Source of the DNA: Streptomyces akebiae
GTDB taxonomy: Bacteria; Actinomycetota; Actinomycetes; Streptomycetales; Streptomycetaceae
Direction: 5' to 3'
Length of the DNA stretch: 64,000 bases
NCBI RefSeq assembly: GCF_019599145.1
Contig: NZ_CP080647.1
Span: 6,138,001 to 6,202,000 of the forward strand
Translations under genes and position numbers: made by a program
Part shown: positions 36,812-45,773 of the stretch, piece by piece
How positions within the stretch are numbered: position 1 is the stretch's first letter
Layout of the letters: every line of letters begins with the position of its first letter
The notes under the pieces: model-generated
The model's input: the letters and a program-made list of their open reading frames with translations, nothing else
The model's database searches: none
Told to the model about the DNA's origin: nothing

Positions 36812-37567
36812 TCACCGGGAGACCGAAGTGACCCGCTCACTCTCGATCCGCTTGGCGAGCGCGTCCTCACCCACCTGCTCCAGATGCCGGCACAACACCA
36901 CGGACCCCCCGGTGGCGAGCGGCCCGTACAGCCCGGCGGCCAGCCCTTCCCACGTGTCGTACCCCAGCCCCGAGAGCAGCCGGGACCCCGGTCCCGTCAG
37001 CCCCAGGCCCTCCGCCTCCGCCCGAGCCCGCTCGACGACCTCCGCCCCGCTGAACTCCCGCCCGGCCACGACCAGGGCAGCCTCCTCCGGATCCACCGGC
37101 GTGTACGCCACGAACCGGTCCCCCTGCGAGGGCACCTCCACGGCGTAGTCGGCGAACCCGGCGGGGGCCTGCGGGAACCGCCCCCCGAGCGGCCGCAACG
37201 CGAGAGCGACGCGCTCCCCGGAGCAGGCCCGGGCGGCGTCCAGGGTGTCCGGGCCGCTCACCACGAGGTCGGCCGCCCCCGGGTCCCCGCCGACGTCGGC
37301 GACCACCCCCACCGACGAACACGCGAGCAGCCACACCGCCGTCTGCCAGTGCGCCGGCAGCAGCAGCGCGACCCGGTCGCCGGGCTCCGCCGACAACTCG
37401 CCCTGAAGGAGGTTCGAGGTCTTGGCCACCCAATTGGCGAAGGTGGCCACGGACAATTCGACCCGCTCGCCCGTGGCGTCGTCGTAGAAGGTCACCAGCG
37501 GGCGCGCCGGATCCGTGGCAAGCGCGGATCGCAGCAGGTCGGCAGGGGTGCGGTCGGTGGCGTTCAT
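36812..37567 (-). CDS. TIGR03089-type protein (truncated AMP-ligase relative)
   Basis: A 251-residue actinobacterial protein resembling the N-terminal part of AMP-dependent acyl-CoA synthetases (RPLVTFYDDATGERVELSVATFANWVAKTSNLL near residues 23-55, PGDRVALLLPAHWQTAVWLLA near 65-86). It lacks the adenylation signature and C-terminal domain, so ligase activity is unlikely. The family is small and uncharacterised. It sits beside LCP genes here and, as I recall, also in mycobacteria. ATG 37567 begins the conserved region; further in-frame codons upstream are less likely. Confidence 0.82.
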   Translation of the reverse strand: MNATDRTPADLLRSALATDPARPLVTFYDDATGERVELSVATFANWVAKTSNLLQGELSAEPGDRVALLLPAHWQTAVWLLACSSVGVVADVGGDPGAADLVVSGPDTLDAARACSGERVALALRPLGGRFPQAPAGFADYAVEVPSQGDRFVAYTPVDPEEAALVVAGREFSGAEVVERARAEAEGLGLTGPGSRLLSGLGYDTWEGLAAGLYGPLATGGSVVLCRHLEQVGEDALAKRIESERVTSVSR

Positions 37568-37705
37568 CCGCGTAAGCGTACGCGGGGACCGCCTCGCCCG
37601 TGGGTCCGGGCGGACCGGAAGGCTAACCGGTTCGGCGGAGTGGAGCCGACGGCCCGTCAATTCCGCGATGGACAGATATGTATGACTATGTCCAGGATCA
37701 GACGC

Positions 37706-39145
37706 ATGCGTAGATCACGATTCCTCGCCTCCTCGATCGGCGTCACCTGCGCGGCGGCACTCGCCCTCCCGGCGGCACTCCCGGCGACGGCCTCCGCGGC
37801 GACCCCGACGGACTCGTCCTCCGCGGCGACCCAGGCCCTGGCGCAGCCCTCGACCCCCACCCGCCCGCTCGCGCTCGCCCGGGCGTCCGGCAGCACCCAG
37901 TCGCTTCCTCTCGTCCCCCTCGGAGTGGACCGGAACCTCGGTCCCGCCGCCCCCGAACAGGGCCTCGGCAAGCGGGACGTGCGCTCGTTCTCCCTGGTAG
38001 GCGTCGTCTGGGACAACCCGGACGCCGAACTGGAGGGCCGCGTCCAGGTCCGTACCCGTGCGACGGACACCGCCCGGTGGTCCGGCTGGCAGGACGTCGA
38101 GACGCACAACCACGAGCACGCCGCCGACCCGGACACCGCCGAACGCTCCTCGGGCCGGGTGCGCGGCTCCACCGCTCCGCTGTGGGTCGGCGACTCGGAC
38201 GGCGTCGAGGTGCGCGTCCGCGCCGAGACCCGGGGCCGTACGGCCGCCCCGGGCGTCCAACTGCTCCCGGACGGCCTACGTCTGGAACTGGTCGACCCCG
38301 GCGTGGGCGCCCCCGGCGGTGCGGCGGGAGCGGCGGCCGTGACCGGGGCCGCGCACGCCGCCGAGCCCCCGCCCGTCGGCACCGTGGACACCCCGAGGCT
38401 GGGCGTGCTGACCGCCGAGTCGGCCGCCGCCTCCGCCGTCAACGCCGACCTCGCGCCGCTCGGCTCCACCACGATCCCGGCGCTGTCGCGCAAGGAGACG
38501 GTGGAACGGCTGGCGACCGCGGTGCCCGGGGCCAAGCCGTACATCGGTCCGCGTCCCCGCATCGTCACGCGGGCCGGCTGGGGCGCCGACGAGAAGCTGC
38601 GCGAGCGCGACTTCCGCTACACCAACCGGGTCAGCGCGGCCTTCGTGCACCACACCGCCTCGGGCAACAACTACAAGTGCGCGCAGGCCGCTTCCGTCAT
38701 CCGCAGTATCTACCGCTACCACGTAGTGAGCAGTGGCTGGCGCGACATCGGCTACAACTTCCTCGTCGACAAGTGCGGAAACATCTACGAGGGGCGCGCG
38801 GGTGGTGTCGCGAAGGCGGTCATGGGTGCCCACACCCTCGGTTTCAACACGAACAGCATGGGTGTCGCGGTCATCGGCAGTTTCAGCACCACCAAGCCGC
38901 CCGCCGCGTCGGTCAAGGCGATCGCGCAACTAACAGCCTGGAAACTCGGTCTTTACGGTGCGAACCCGAAGGGAAAGACATACCTCACTTCGGGTGGCGG
39001 CAATCTCTACCCAAAAGGTAAGAAGGTGCGACTGAACGTGATCTCCGGTCACCGTGACGGGTTCGCGACCGAGTGCCCGGGGGGGCGCCTTTACGGAAAG
39101 CTCGGTACGGCACGCTCGGAGGCCGCCCGCTATCAGGGCCGGTGA
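37706..39145 (+). CDS. secreted N-acetylmuramoyl-L-alanine amidase (PGRP/Amidase_2)
   Basis: A ~479-residue exported peptidoglycan amidase. It has a signal peptide (RRSRF start, hydrophobic core, ATASAA cleavage near residue 35), a ~200-residue N-terminal region of the PGRP-associated type (DRNLGPAAPEQGLGKRDVRSFSLVG, WSGWQDVE), and a C-terminal PGRP domain. Zinc ligands are visible as FVHHTAS, ISGHRDG and TECPGGRLY, with DIGYNFLVDKCGNIYEGRAGG in between. It cleaves stem peptides from glycan strands, presumably during growth. Start at 37706 is tentative (AGGA upstream); ATGs at 37682 and 37688 are alternatives. Codons 38925-39025 are less GC-rich than the rest. Confidence 0.9.
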   Translation: MRRSRFLASSIGVTCAAALALPAALPATASAATPTDSSSAATQALAQPSTPTRPLALARASGSTQSLPLVPLGVDRNLGPAAPEQGLGKRDVRSFSLVGVVWDNPDAELEGRVQVRTRATDTARWSGWQDVETHNHEHAADPDTAERSSGRVRGSTAPLWVGDSDGVEVRVRAETRGRTAAPGVQLLPDGLRLELVDPGVGAPGGAAGAAAVTGAAHAAEPPPVGTVDTPRLGVLTAESAAASAVNADLAPLGSTTIPALSRKETVERLATAVPGAKPYIGPRPRIVTRAGWGADEKLRERDFRYTNRVSAAFVHHTASGNNYKCAQAASVIRSIYRYHVVSSGWRDIGYNFLVDKCGNIYEGRAGGVAKAVMGAHTLGFNTNSMGVAVIGSFSTTKPPAASVKAIAQLTAWKLGLYGANPKGKTYLTSGGGNLYPKGKKVRLNVISGHRDGFATECPGGRLYGKLGTARSEAARYQGR

Positions 39146-39346
39146 CCGGCCGGAGGTCTCGCCGACACGACACACAGCACACGCCGAGGGCGCGCCCGCC
39201 GCGCCCTCGACGGACACCACCGTTGACGTGCCCCATGGCACGTCAACACCTATTCGCACGGCCGCGAAGGCGCCATGGAACGGTCTGCATACACTGGCCG
39301 GTCGAATGACAGTTCGGCCGGTCCCGGCAGGAAGCAGAGACGACAG

Positions 39347-40429
39347 GTGACAGAAGCGATCCTCCTGGTCGGCGGCAGAGGTACCCGGCTGCGTCCGCTC
39401 ACGGTGCACACTCCGAAGCCCATGGTCCCGGCGGCCGGAGTCCCGTTCCTCACGCACCAGTTGGCGAGAGCCAGGGCGGCGGGTGTCGACCACATAGTCC
39501 TCGCCACCTCCTACCTCGCCGAGGTCTTCGAACCCCACTTCGGCGACGGCTCCGCCCTCGGCCTCCACCTCGAGTACGTCACGGAGGAGGAGCCCCTGGG
39601 CACGGGCGGCGCGATCCGCAACGCCGCCTCGTACCTCCACTCCGGCCCCGAGGACCCCGTCCTCGTCTTCAACGGCGACATCCTCACCGGCCTGGACATC
39701 CGCCGACTGGTCGCCACCCACGAGACGACCGGCGCCGACGTCTCCCTCCACCTGACCCAGGTGACCGACCCCCGCGCCTACGGCCTCGTCCCCACCGACG
39801 GCACGGGCCGCGTCCTCGCCTTCCTCGAAAAGCCCCAGACGCCCGAGGAGATCGTCACCGACCAGATCAACGCGGGGGCCTACGTCTTCCGCCGCTCGGT
39901 CATCGACACGATCCCGGCGGGCCGCCCGGTCTCGGTGGAACGCGAGACGTTCCCGGACCTCCTCGTCGCGGGCGCCCACCTCCAGGGCATGGTCGACTCC
40001 ACGTACTGGCTGGACCTCGGCACCCCCGCGGCCTTCGTCCGGGGCTCCGCCGACCTGGTCCTGGGCAGGGCCCCGTCCCCCGCCGTCCCGGGCCGCTGCG
40101 GCGACCGCCTGGTCCTTCCCACCGCCCGGGTCGCGGGCGACGCCAAGCTGACCGGCGGCACGGTGGTCGGCGAGGGCGCGTTCGTCGGCGAGGGGGCCCG
40201 GGTCTCCGGCAGCACCGTCCTGGCGGGCGCGGTCGTCGAACCCGGCGCCGTCATCACCGACTCCCTCATCGGCGTACGCGCCCGCATCGGCGAACGGTCC
40301 GTCCTCACCGGCACGGTCGTCGGTGACGGCGCGATCATTGGCGCCGACAACGAACTCCGCACCGGCGTCCGAGTCTGGTGCGACGCCCAGATCCCCACGG
40401 GGGCGCTCCGCTTCTCGTCGGACCAGTGA
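39347..40429 (+). CDS. sugar-1-phosphate nucleotidyltransferase (ManC-like)
   Basis: A 360-residue nucleotidyltransferase. The N-terminal GT-A domain opens AILLVGGRGTRLRPLTVHTPKPM (nucleotide-binding GGxGxRLxPLT...KP), with VFNGDIL near residue 108 (metal-binding Asp) and FLEKP near 160. The C-terminal third is a left-handed beta helix of hexapeptide repeats (GGTVVGEGAFVGEGARVSGSTVLAGAVVEPGAVI). By position (manA, manB and LCP genes nearby) it probably makes GDP-mannose; a glucose or other nucleotidyl product cannot be excluded. GTG 39347 is chosen from the start of the conserved strand. Behind it lies the strongest copy of the dispersed 3' repeat. Confidence 0.85.
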   Translation: MTEAILLVGGRGTRLRPLTVHTPKPMVPAAGVPFLTHQLARARAAGVDHIVLATSYLAEVFEPHFGDGSALGLHLEYVTEEEPLGTGGAIRNAASYLHSGPEDPVLVFNGDILTGLDIRRLVATHETTGADVSLHLTQVTDPRAYGLVPTDGTGRVLAFLEKPQTPEEIVTDQINAGAYVFRRSVIDTIPAGRPVSVERETFPDLLVAGAHLQGMVDSTYWLDLGTPAAFVRGSADLVLGRAPSPAVPGRCGDRLVLPTARVAGDAKLTGGTVVGEGAFVGEGARVSGSTVLAGAVVEPGAVITDSLIGVRARIGERSVLTGTVVGDGAIIGADNELRTGVRVWCDAQIPTGALRFSSDQ

Positions 40430-40432
40430 CCG

Positions 40433-40556
40433 CAGGGTTCCCCGCGCCCTTCAGGGGCGCGGGGAACCGCGCGGAGAACCCCCACCGAACCGTCAGCGGG
40501 GGGTCAAAGGGGGGCGCAGCTCTCGAAGAGGGGACGGGTAGGGGCGGCGGGGGCGC
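40433..40556. repeat. dispersed 3'-end repeat, copy 4, composite form
   Basis: A 13-base perfect stem (40437-40449 with 40455-40467, core GTTCCCCGCGCCC) is followed by CCACCG, GGTCAAAGG-GCGCAGC and GGGACGGGTAGGGGCGGCGG. The same modules recur in order at 55622-55775. It lies between two convergent genes. Confidence 0.9.
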
Positions 40557-41557
40557 TACAACCGCCCGATGTCCCCCCGAGGCATCCGCGGCACCCTCCG
40601 CGCCGGCACCCGCCCCGACAACAGGATCAACCGAGCCGCCCGGTGCCGCTGCCCCGCGTACGGCTCCAGCAACGACAACATCACCGAGTCGTCCGCATTC
40701 CGGTCCCCCGCCAGCGCGAACCCCACGATCCCCGGCAGATGCAGATCCCCCACGGTCACCTCGTCCGCCGCCCCGTGACTGCGCTGCACGGTCTCCGCCG
40801 AGGTCCACGGCCCGATCCCCGGCACGACCTCCAACCGCGCCCGCGCATCCACCGGCGACATCCCCACGGCCTCCTCCAGCCGCGCCGCCACCCGGACCGC
40901 CCGCAGGATCGTCGAGGCCCGCTTGTCGTCGACCCCGGCCCGATGCCACTCCCAGGACGGGATCAGTGCCCACTCCCGCGCCCCGGGCATCACACTCATC
41001 CGCCCCGGCACGGGCCCCGGAGCCGGCTCCCCGAACTGCCGCACGAGCAACCGCCACGCCCGATACGCCTCGTCCGTCGTGACCTTCTGCTCCAGGACCG
41101 ACGGAATCAACGACTCCAGCACCAGCCCGGTCCGCGTCAGCCGCAGCCCCGGCCGCCGCCGCCAGGCCATCGCCACGATCCGGTGCCGGGGTGCGAAGGC
41201 CTCGGGCTCGTCCGACGCGCCGAGCACCGCGGGCACCTGGTCCAGCAGCCACTCGGCCCCGGGCCCCCAGGCCTCCGCCTCGACGACCCCGCCCCGCAGC
41301 GCGACCCGCAGCGTCCCGGCGCCGACCGGCGTACGACTGGCCCGCCACACGGATCCGTCCGGCGTGGCCCGAAAGGTCGGATCCCCGGGCCCCCGCCGCA
41401 GTGGCCCCAGCACGAGCCCCAGATCGAGCGCCCCCTCGGGCACCCAGGTCCGCCGCCGCCCGGCCACCACCCCCTGCCGAGGCACCCCACCGGGCACGGC
41501 GACATGCCCACCCCGCACGGTCGTACGAGTGGGCCGCTGAGGAAAGCGTCCAGCCAC
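40556..41557 (-). CDS. AlkA-like DNA-3-methyladenine glycosylase
   Basis: A 333-residue HhH-GPD superfamily DNA glycosylase removing alkylated bases. The helix-hairpin-helix VVPGIGPWTSAETVQR lies near residues 240-255 and the catalytic Asp in VTVGDLHLPG near 266. The N-terminal ~110 residues resemble the AlkA N-terminal beta domain rather than a fused Ada region. The GTG start has AGGA eight bases upstream. It converges with the ManC-like gene, with a repeat hairpin between. Confidence 0.85.
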   Translation of the reverse strand: MAGRFPQRPTRTTVRGGHVAVPGGVPRQGVVAGRRRTWVPEGALDLGLVLGPLRRGPGDPTFRATPDGSVWRASRTPVGAGTLRVALRGGVVEAEAWGPGAEWLLDQVPAVLGASDEPEAFAPRHRIVAMAWRRRPGLRLTRTGLVLESLIPSVLEQKVTTDEAYRAWRLLVRQFGEPAPGPVPGRMSVMPGAREWALIPSWEWHRAGVDDKRASTILRAVRVAARLEEAVGMSPVDARARLEVVPGIGPWTSAETVQRSHGAADEVTVGDLHLPGIVGFALAGDRNADDSVMLSLLEPYAGQRHRAARLILLSGRVPARRVPRMPRGDIGRL

Positions 41558-41604
41558 GAGGAGGTCCTAGGTAGTGAGGTGGCGCCCTATGAGCCTAGGG
41601 GTGT

Positions 41605-41637
41605 TTTCAGGGGCGCGGGGAACTGCGCGAGAAGCTC
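41605..41637. repeat. dispersed 3'-end repeat, copy 5
   Basis: TTCAGGGGCGCGGGGAACTGCGCGAGAAG, 63 bases beyond the stop of fbiB (minus strand). The left hairpin arm is not preserved. Confidence 0.8.
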
Positions 41638-41699
41638 AGCGCACCCGCACCCGAGCCACCCCGAACCATAGGCGCCCCGGCCCCCACCGCCCCCTTTCG

Positions 41700-43121
41700 T
41701 CACCGAACCTCGATGAACGCCCCCGCGTCCCGCTCACCCCGAGCCGGAGGCGCCCCGGCCGCATGCCCCACAGCCACCGCGCCCATCGGATCCCACCCCT
41801 CCGGCAGTCCCAGCACCTCCCGTACGACATCCCGGCAGAACATCGTCGACGACACCCACGCGGACCCCAGCCGCTCCCCGGCCAGTGCGACGAGGAAGTT
41901 CTGCACCCCGGCCCCGGCGGCGACGACGAACATCTCCCGCTCGGCCGCGTCCCGCCGCGCGTCCCCGTAGAAGTGCGACCCGTCCATCACGAGACACGGC
42001 ACCACCAGATACGGCGCGTTGCGCAGCACGTCCCCGCGCCGCACCCGCTTGGCGATGGACTCCTCGCTCTTGCCGTCCCGCCTCAGATCCGCGATCCAGG
42101 CGTCCCGCATGGCGTCGAGCAGCCGTATCCGTGACTCCTCGGACTCCAGCAGCACGAACCGCCACGGTGTCGTGTGGTGCGGCGCGGGCGCGGTCACGGC
42201 CGCGGCCACGGCCCGCCGCACCGCGCCGGGGTCCACCGGCTCGCCCGTGAACGCCCGGACCGTACGCCGCTGGGTCACCGCCAGCCGTACGGCCTCGGAG
42301 GTGCCGAGCCGGAACATGTCGTCCGCCGCGCCCCGGACCAGGGCCCGCGTCCCCTCGCCGGCGTCCTCGGCCACCACGTGCCCCAGCCCGCGGAGGACGG
42401 CGACGGGCAGCCCGGCGGCCTTGCCCTTCACCAGGTCACCGGCGCCGGCCAGCTCGTCGGCGGTGGCGACGACGGTCGCGCTGAGCGGATTGCCGTGCGC
42501 GTCGGTGCCGCCGCGCAGGTCGTCGAGGACCCGCACACCGGCCGCACCGATGGCGACGTCCGTCAGCCCGCTGCGCCAGGGCCGCCCGAACGTGTCGGTG
42601 ACCAGGACCCCGACCTCGACGCCGAGCGCGTCCCTGATGCCGTCCCGGATCGCACGCGCGGAGGCGTCGGGGTCCTCGGGCAGCAACAGCACGGTCCCGG
42701 CGGGGGTGTTGGAGGCGTCGACCCCGGCGGCGGCCATGACGAGCCCCTGCCGGTTCTCCACGATCCGCAGCGCCCCGCGCCGGGCCACCACCCGTACGGT
42801 CTCGGCGTCGATCGCGGCCTCCCGGTCGACCGCCTCGACCACCCGCCCCTCCGCCTTGGACACGATCTTGGAGGTGACGAGCACCACGTCCCCGTCGGCC
42901 AGCCGCGGTTCGGCGGCGGCGATCAGCTTGGCCAGATCGTCCCCCTGCTGGACCTCGGGGATCCCGGTCGGCGCCCAGACCCGGTAGGCGGGACCGGGCA
43001 GACCGTCGGAGGCGGGGACTCCCGGCGTGTCCACAGAGCCCCGCGTATCCCCCGAGCCCCTCGTACCGCTGGTACTGCTGGTACTGCTGGTACTGCTGGT
43101 ATCCCCGAACCCGCCGCTCAC
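41700..43121 (-). CDS. fbiB: bifunctional F420 biosynthesis protein FbiB
   Basis: A 473-residue two-domain enzyme. Residues ~45-260 are the F420-0:gamma-glutamyl ligase (CofE) domain ([50 protein letters not shown]). Residues ~275-473 are a nitroreductase-type FMN domain ([52 protein letters not shown]). It adds the glutamate tail and reduces the dehydro-precursor of coenzyme F420. It overlaps fbiA by four bases. The first 20 residues contain a TSS repeat from a 9-base DNA repeat, absent from typical homologues. Confidence 0.94.
   Translation of the reverse strand: MSGGFGDTSSTSSTSSTSGTRGSGDTRGSVDTPGVPASDGLPGPAYRVWAPTGIPEVQQGDDLAKLIAAAEPRLADGDVVLVTSKIVSKAEGRVVEAVDREAAIDAETVRVVARRGALRIVENRQGLVMAAAGVDASNTPAGTVLLLPEDPDASARAIRDGIRDALGVEVGVLVTDTFGRPWRSGLTDVAIGAAGVRVLDDLRGGTDAHGNPLSATVVATADELAGAGDLVKGKAAGLPVAVLRGLGHVVAEDAGEGTRALVRGAADDMFRLGTSEAVRLAVTQRRTVRAFTGEPVDPGAVRRAVAAAVTAPAPHHTTPWRFVLLESEESRIRLLDAMRDAWIADLRRDGKSEESIAKRVRRGDVLRNAPYLVVPCLVMDGSHFYGDARRDAAEREMFVVAAGAGVQNFLVALAGERLGSAWVSSTMFCRDVVREVLGLPEGWDPMGAVAVGHAAGAPPARGERDAGAFIEVR
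43063..43098. repeat. 9-base tandem repeat inside the fbiB 5' end
   Basis: Four units of GTACTGCTG (first unit GTACCGCTG), encoding Ser/Thr tripeptides (TSS) on the minus strand. The period is a multiple of three, so copy changes keep the frame. Confidence 0.9.
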
Positions 43122-44077
43122 GCTCCCCGCACCTCCTCCGCCAGCGCCAGCGCCTCACGCGCCATCTGAGCCGTCGCGTCCAGGTCGGTCATCATCAGCG
43201 GGACGGCCCGGCACCGGATCCCGGCGGTCTCCACGCGCTCGACGACGCCCTCGTCGACCGTGTCGACGAGCCAGCCGTCCAGCAGCCCGGAGCCGTAGTG
43301 CTCGGCGACGGCGGCGGCCGTGGACTCGACGCCGACGGCGGCGAGGACCTTGTCGGCCATACCGCGCACGGGCGCGTCGCCGACGATGGGGGAGAGGCCG
43401 ACGACGGGAACCCCGGCCTCGGCGATCGCCTCACGGATGCCGGGCACGGCGAGGATGGTGCCGACGGAGACGACGGGGTTCGACGGCGGGAAGAGGATCA
43501 CGTCCGCCTCGGCGATGGCCTCCAGGACCCCGGGCGCCGGCTTCGCCTGCTCGGCGCCGACCGGCACGATCGCCTCGGCCGGCACGGAGGCCCGCAGCCG
43601 CACCCAGTACTCCTGGAAGTGGATCGCCCTGCGCTCGCCGTCCTGCTCGACGGCGACATGGGTCTCGACGCGGTCGTCGGTCATCGGGATGAGCCGCACG
43701 CCCGGCTTCCACCGGTCGCACAGCGCCTCGGTGACGGCGCTCAGCGGATATCCGGCGCCGATCATCTGCGTCCGCACGATGTGCGTGGCGAAGTCCCGGT
43801 CTCCGAGCCCGAACCACTCGGGCCCGACGCCGTACGCCGCGAGCTCCTCCTTGAGGTGGAAGGTCTCGTCGGCCCGGCCCCAGCCCTGCTCCTCGTTGAT
43901 GCCGTCGCCGAGGGTGTACATCACCGTGTCGAGGTCCGGGCAGAGCTTCAGCCCGAAGAGGTGGATGTCGTCCCCGGTGTTGCCGATGACCGTGATGTCC
44001 GCGTCCGGCACGGCCCGCTTCAGACCGCGCAGGAACCGGGCACCACCGATGCCGCCTGCCAGAACCACAATGCGCAT
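43118..44077 (-). CDS. fbiA: 2-phospho-L-lactate transferase (F420 biosynthesis, CofD/FbiA)
   Basis: A 319-residue enzyme that transfers a phospho-lactate-type group from a guanylylated donor to the deazaflavin Fo. It opens with [19 protein letters not shown] (nucleotide-binding Gly-rich loop) and has [29 protein letters not shown] near residues 31-60, and [15 protein letters not shown] near 196. It starts the fbiA-fbiB pair; the two overlap by GTGA. Confidence 0.95.
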   Translation of the reverse strand: MRIVVLAGGIGGARFLRGLKRAVPDADITVIGNTGDDIHLFGLKLCPDLDTVMYTLGDGINEEQGWGRADETFHLKEELAAYGVGPEWFGLGDRDFATHIVRTQMIGAGYPLSAVTEALCDRWKPGVRLIPMTDDRVETHVAVEQDGERRAIHFQEYWVRLRASVPAEAIVPVGAEQAKPAPGVLEAIAEADVILFPPSNPVVSVGTILAVPGIREAIAEAGVPVVGLSPIVGDAPVRGMADKVLAAVGVESTAAAVAEHYGSGLLDGWLVDTVDEGVVERVETAGIRCRAVPLMMTDLDATAQMAREALALAEEVRGA

Positions 44078-44182
44078 GGCACTCAGTCTCGCAGGCGGCT
44101 ACGACAGCGGGGCGCCCGGCCGCGATCACGGCCGGTTTCACGCACCCGGCGGGCGGTGGGCCGCAGGGCCCCGGCGCCCGGC

Positions 44183-44680
44183 TCAGGCCGTGACGGTCGC
44201 CGCCCCCGCCGTGCAGGCCTTCGTGTGCATCGGCATGTCCGTCAGGCCGGGGTAGTAGACGTGCAGACTGACGGCCGGTTCCAGCGTGTCGTTGACGACC
44301 TCGTGCGCGTATCCCGGCGCGAACACCCGCTGCGCGCCGGCGCCGAGCACGCGCGTGCCCCGGTCGGTGCGCTCGGTCAGCGTGCCGTCGAGCACGGTCA
44401 GTACGCCGGAGGAGCCCCCGTGGTCGTGCAGTCCGGTGCCCTGTCCCGGCACCCAGGACAGCAGCCACACCTCGTACCCGGGGCCGGTCTGCAGCCGGTG
44501 GTACCAGCGAGTGGTCGCGTCGTACTCGACGAGGTGCTCCCACCGGGAGCGGTCGTCGGCGAGGGATCGGGCCAGTCCGGCGAACTCGGCCACGGTGACC
44601 GGGTGTTGGCGCGGCGTCTGGAGGAGGTGCGGTACTTCGAGGAGATCGCCGGCGATCTGGAGGTCGCTGTCGCTGTTCAT
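44183..44680 (-). CDS. cysteine dioxygenase type I (cupin)
   Basis: A 165-residue cupin enzyme oxidising cysteine to cysteine sulfinate with iron and oxygen. The first metal motif GLHDHGGSSGVLTVLDGTLTE (His-x-His) lies near residues 84-104, and the second His is in FAPGYAHEVVN near 122. WYHRLQTGPGYEVWLLSWVPGQ precedes them. It lies upstream of fbiA on the same strand and is divergent from whiB across a long leader. ATG 44680 is the first codon; no strong ribosome site is visible. Confidence 0.85.
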   Translation of the reverse strand: MNSDSDLQIAGDLLEVPHLLQTPRQHPVTVAEFAGLARSLADDRSRWEHLVEYDATTRWYHRLQTGPGYEVWLLSWVPGQGTGLHDHGGSSGVLTVLDGTLTERTDRGTRVLGAGAQRVFAPGYAHEVVNDTLEPAVSLHVYYPGLTDMPMHTKACTAGAATVTA

Positions 44681-45306
44681 GAAGAGAGGTGTCCTCGACG
44701 ATGAGTGCGTGGGAGAGGGCTGGGTTTCACGTGCGGGAACAGCAGCCGAGCCGGGACGGGCTCAGTGGCAGCCGGAGCGTGGAAGGCTCAACAGCTGGGA
44801 CAGCAACAGCTACAGCGGCAGCGGGCAGCACCGTGGGACCCGGCGGTCCGGGTCGCGGTGAGTGCCAAGTGCGCGAGCATGCCCACAAGCACAGCGGTTC
44901 ACACCTCCGCTGTCAACTTCGCGTCCGGTATGTGGATGCCCGTTCACCTCTTCCGGTGCATCCGCGAGGTGAAAGGTTTGTGCCGGGGGAGTCGGGGACA
45001 CATGGGGCACATCCCGCAACGAGCGAGTGGGATCGAGCCGGAACGAGATCGAACTCCTGGGCGTCTTTCCTCGTAAGGAAGGGTGATCCGGTGAGAACTC
45101 CCCTCTGCGGCCGCACTGCTGTCAGGGTTTATGCCGATTTGAACACTTTCCGCATAGCCTTGGTTCCGCAGAGTGAATAAGGGGCTCAATAGCAGATCTC
45201 GGCTTGACTCGCCCGTAGCAGCACACTTGTAATTTCACTCGTGTCGTTCAGCCGAAATCGGTAACGGCCGCACGACGGGGACGCGAAAGACGGACGAGGG
45301 GCGCAC
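44681..45306. other. 626-base upstream region of whiB
   Basis: No supported gene; an open frame on the plus strand (44689-45180) lacks family resemblance and typical codon bias. The last ~110 bases become AT-richer and hold a promoter (45204-45233). A long control region fits whiB, which responds to several developmental regulators. Confidence 0.6.
45204..45233 (+). promoter_or_regulatory. whiB promoter
   Basis: TTGACT (45204-45209), 18 bases, then TGTAAT (45228-45233), a near-consensus vegetative promoter. The transcript would begin around 45240, giving a leader of about 65 bases before the whiB ATG. Confidence 0.6.
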
Positions 45307-45570
45307 ATGACCGAGCTCGTGCAGCAACTGCTGGTCGACGACGCGGACGAGGAACTCGGCTGGCAGGAGCGCGCACTGTGCGCCCAGACCGATCCCGAGT
45401 CCTTCTTCCCCGAGAAGGGCGGCTCGACCCGCGAGGCCAAGAAGGTCTGCCTCGCCTGCGAGGTCCGCTCCGAATGCCTTGAGTACGCCCTCGCCAACGA
45501 CGAGCGGTTCGGCATCTGGGGCGGCCTGTCGGAGCGCGAGCGCCGGCGCCTCAAGAAGGCAGCCGTCTGA
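45307..45570 (+). CDS. whiB: WhiB, Wbl-family iron-sulfur developmental regulator
   Basis: An 87-residue protein matching Streptomyces WhiB. It has four cluster-binding Cys (ALCAQTD, VCLACEVRSEC), the GIWGG turn and the basic tail RRRLKKAAV. WhiB acts with WhiA to start sporulation septation and controls the switch from growth to division in aerial hyphae. It is divergent from cysteine dioxygenase and precedes a large glycosyltransferase gene. Confidence 0.98.
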   Translation: MTELVQQLLVDDADEELGWQERALCAQTDPESFFPEKGGSTREAKKVCLACEVRSECLEYALANDERFGIWGGLSERERRRLKKAAV

Positions 45571-45773
45571 CCCGTCCCGGAACATCCGACCCGTCCCGGG
45601 AACAGTCGAACAGAAACAACCGAACATGTCCGGCCCGTCGCGCGTGGGTTGTCCACAGGCGGCGGGCCGCCCTGCTGCTCAGCCGTTAGTGTGGGCCCTC
45701 GTCCGAGACGTCCCGCTGTCCTCGCCGGACACAGACGTCCACCGCAGTCCATCGAACCGGGGCCCGTACCTCG

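Noticed and set aside
36812..37567. Acyl-CoA synthetase function
   Set aside because: The adenylation signature and C-terminal domain are missing, and the length matches the separate TIGR03089-type family.
44689..45180. Plus-strand open frame in the whiB upstream region
   Set aside because: No recognisable family or domain, poor third-position bias and location in a regulatory region with a promoter. I treat it as non-coding.
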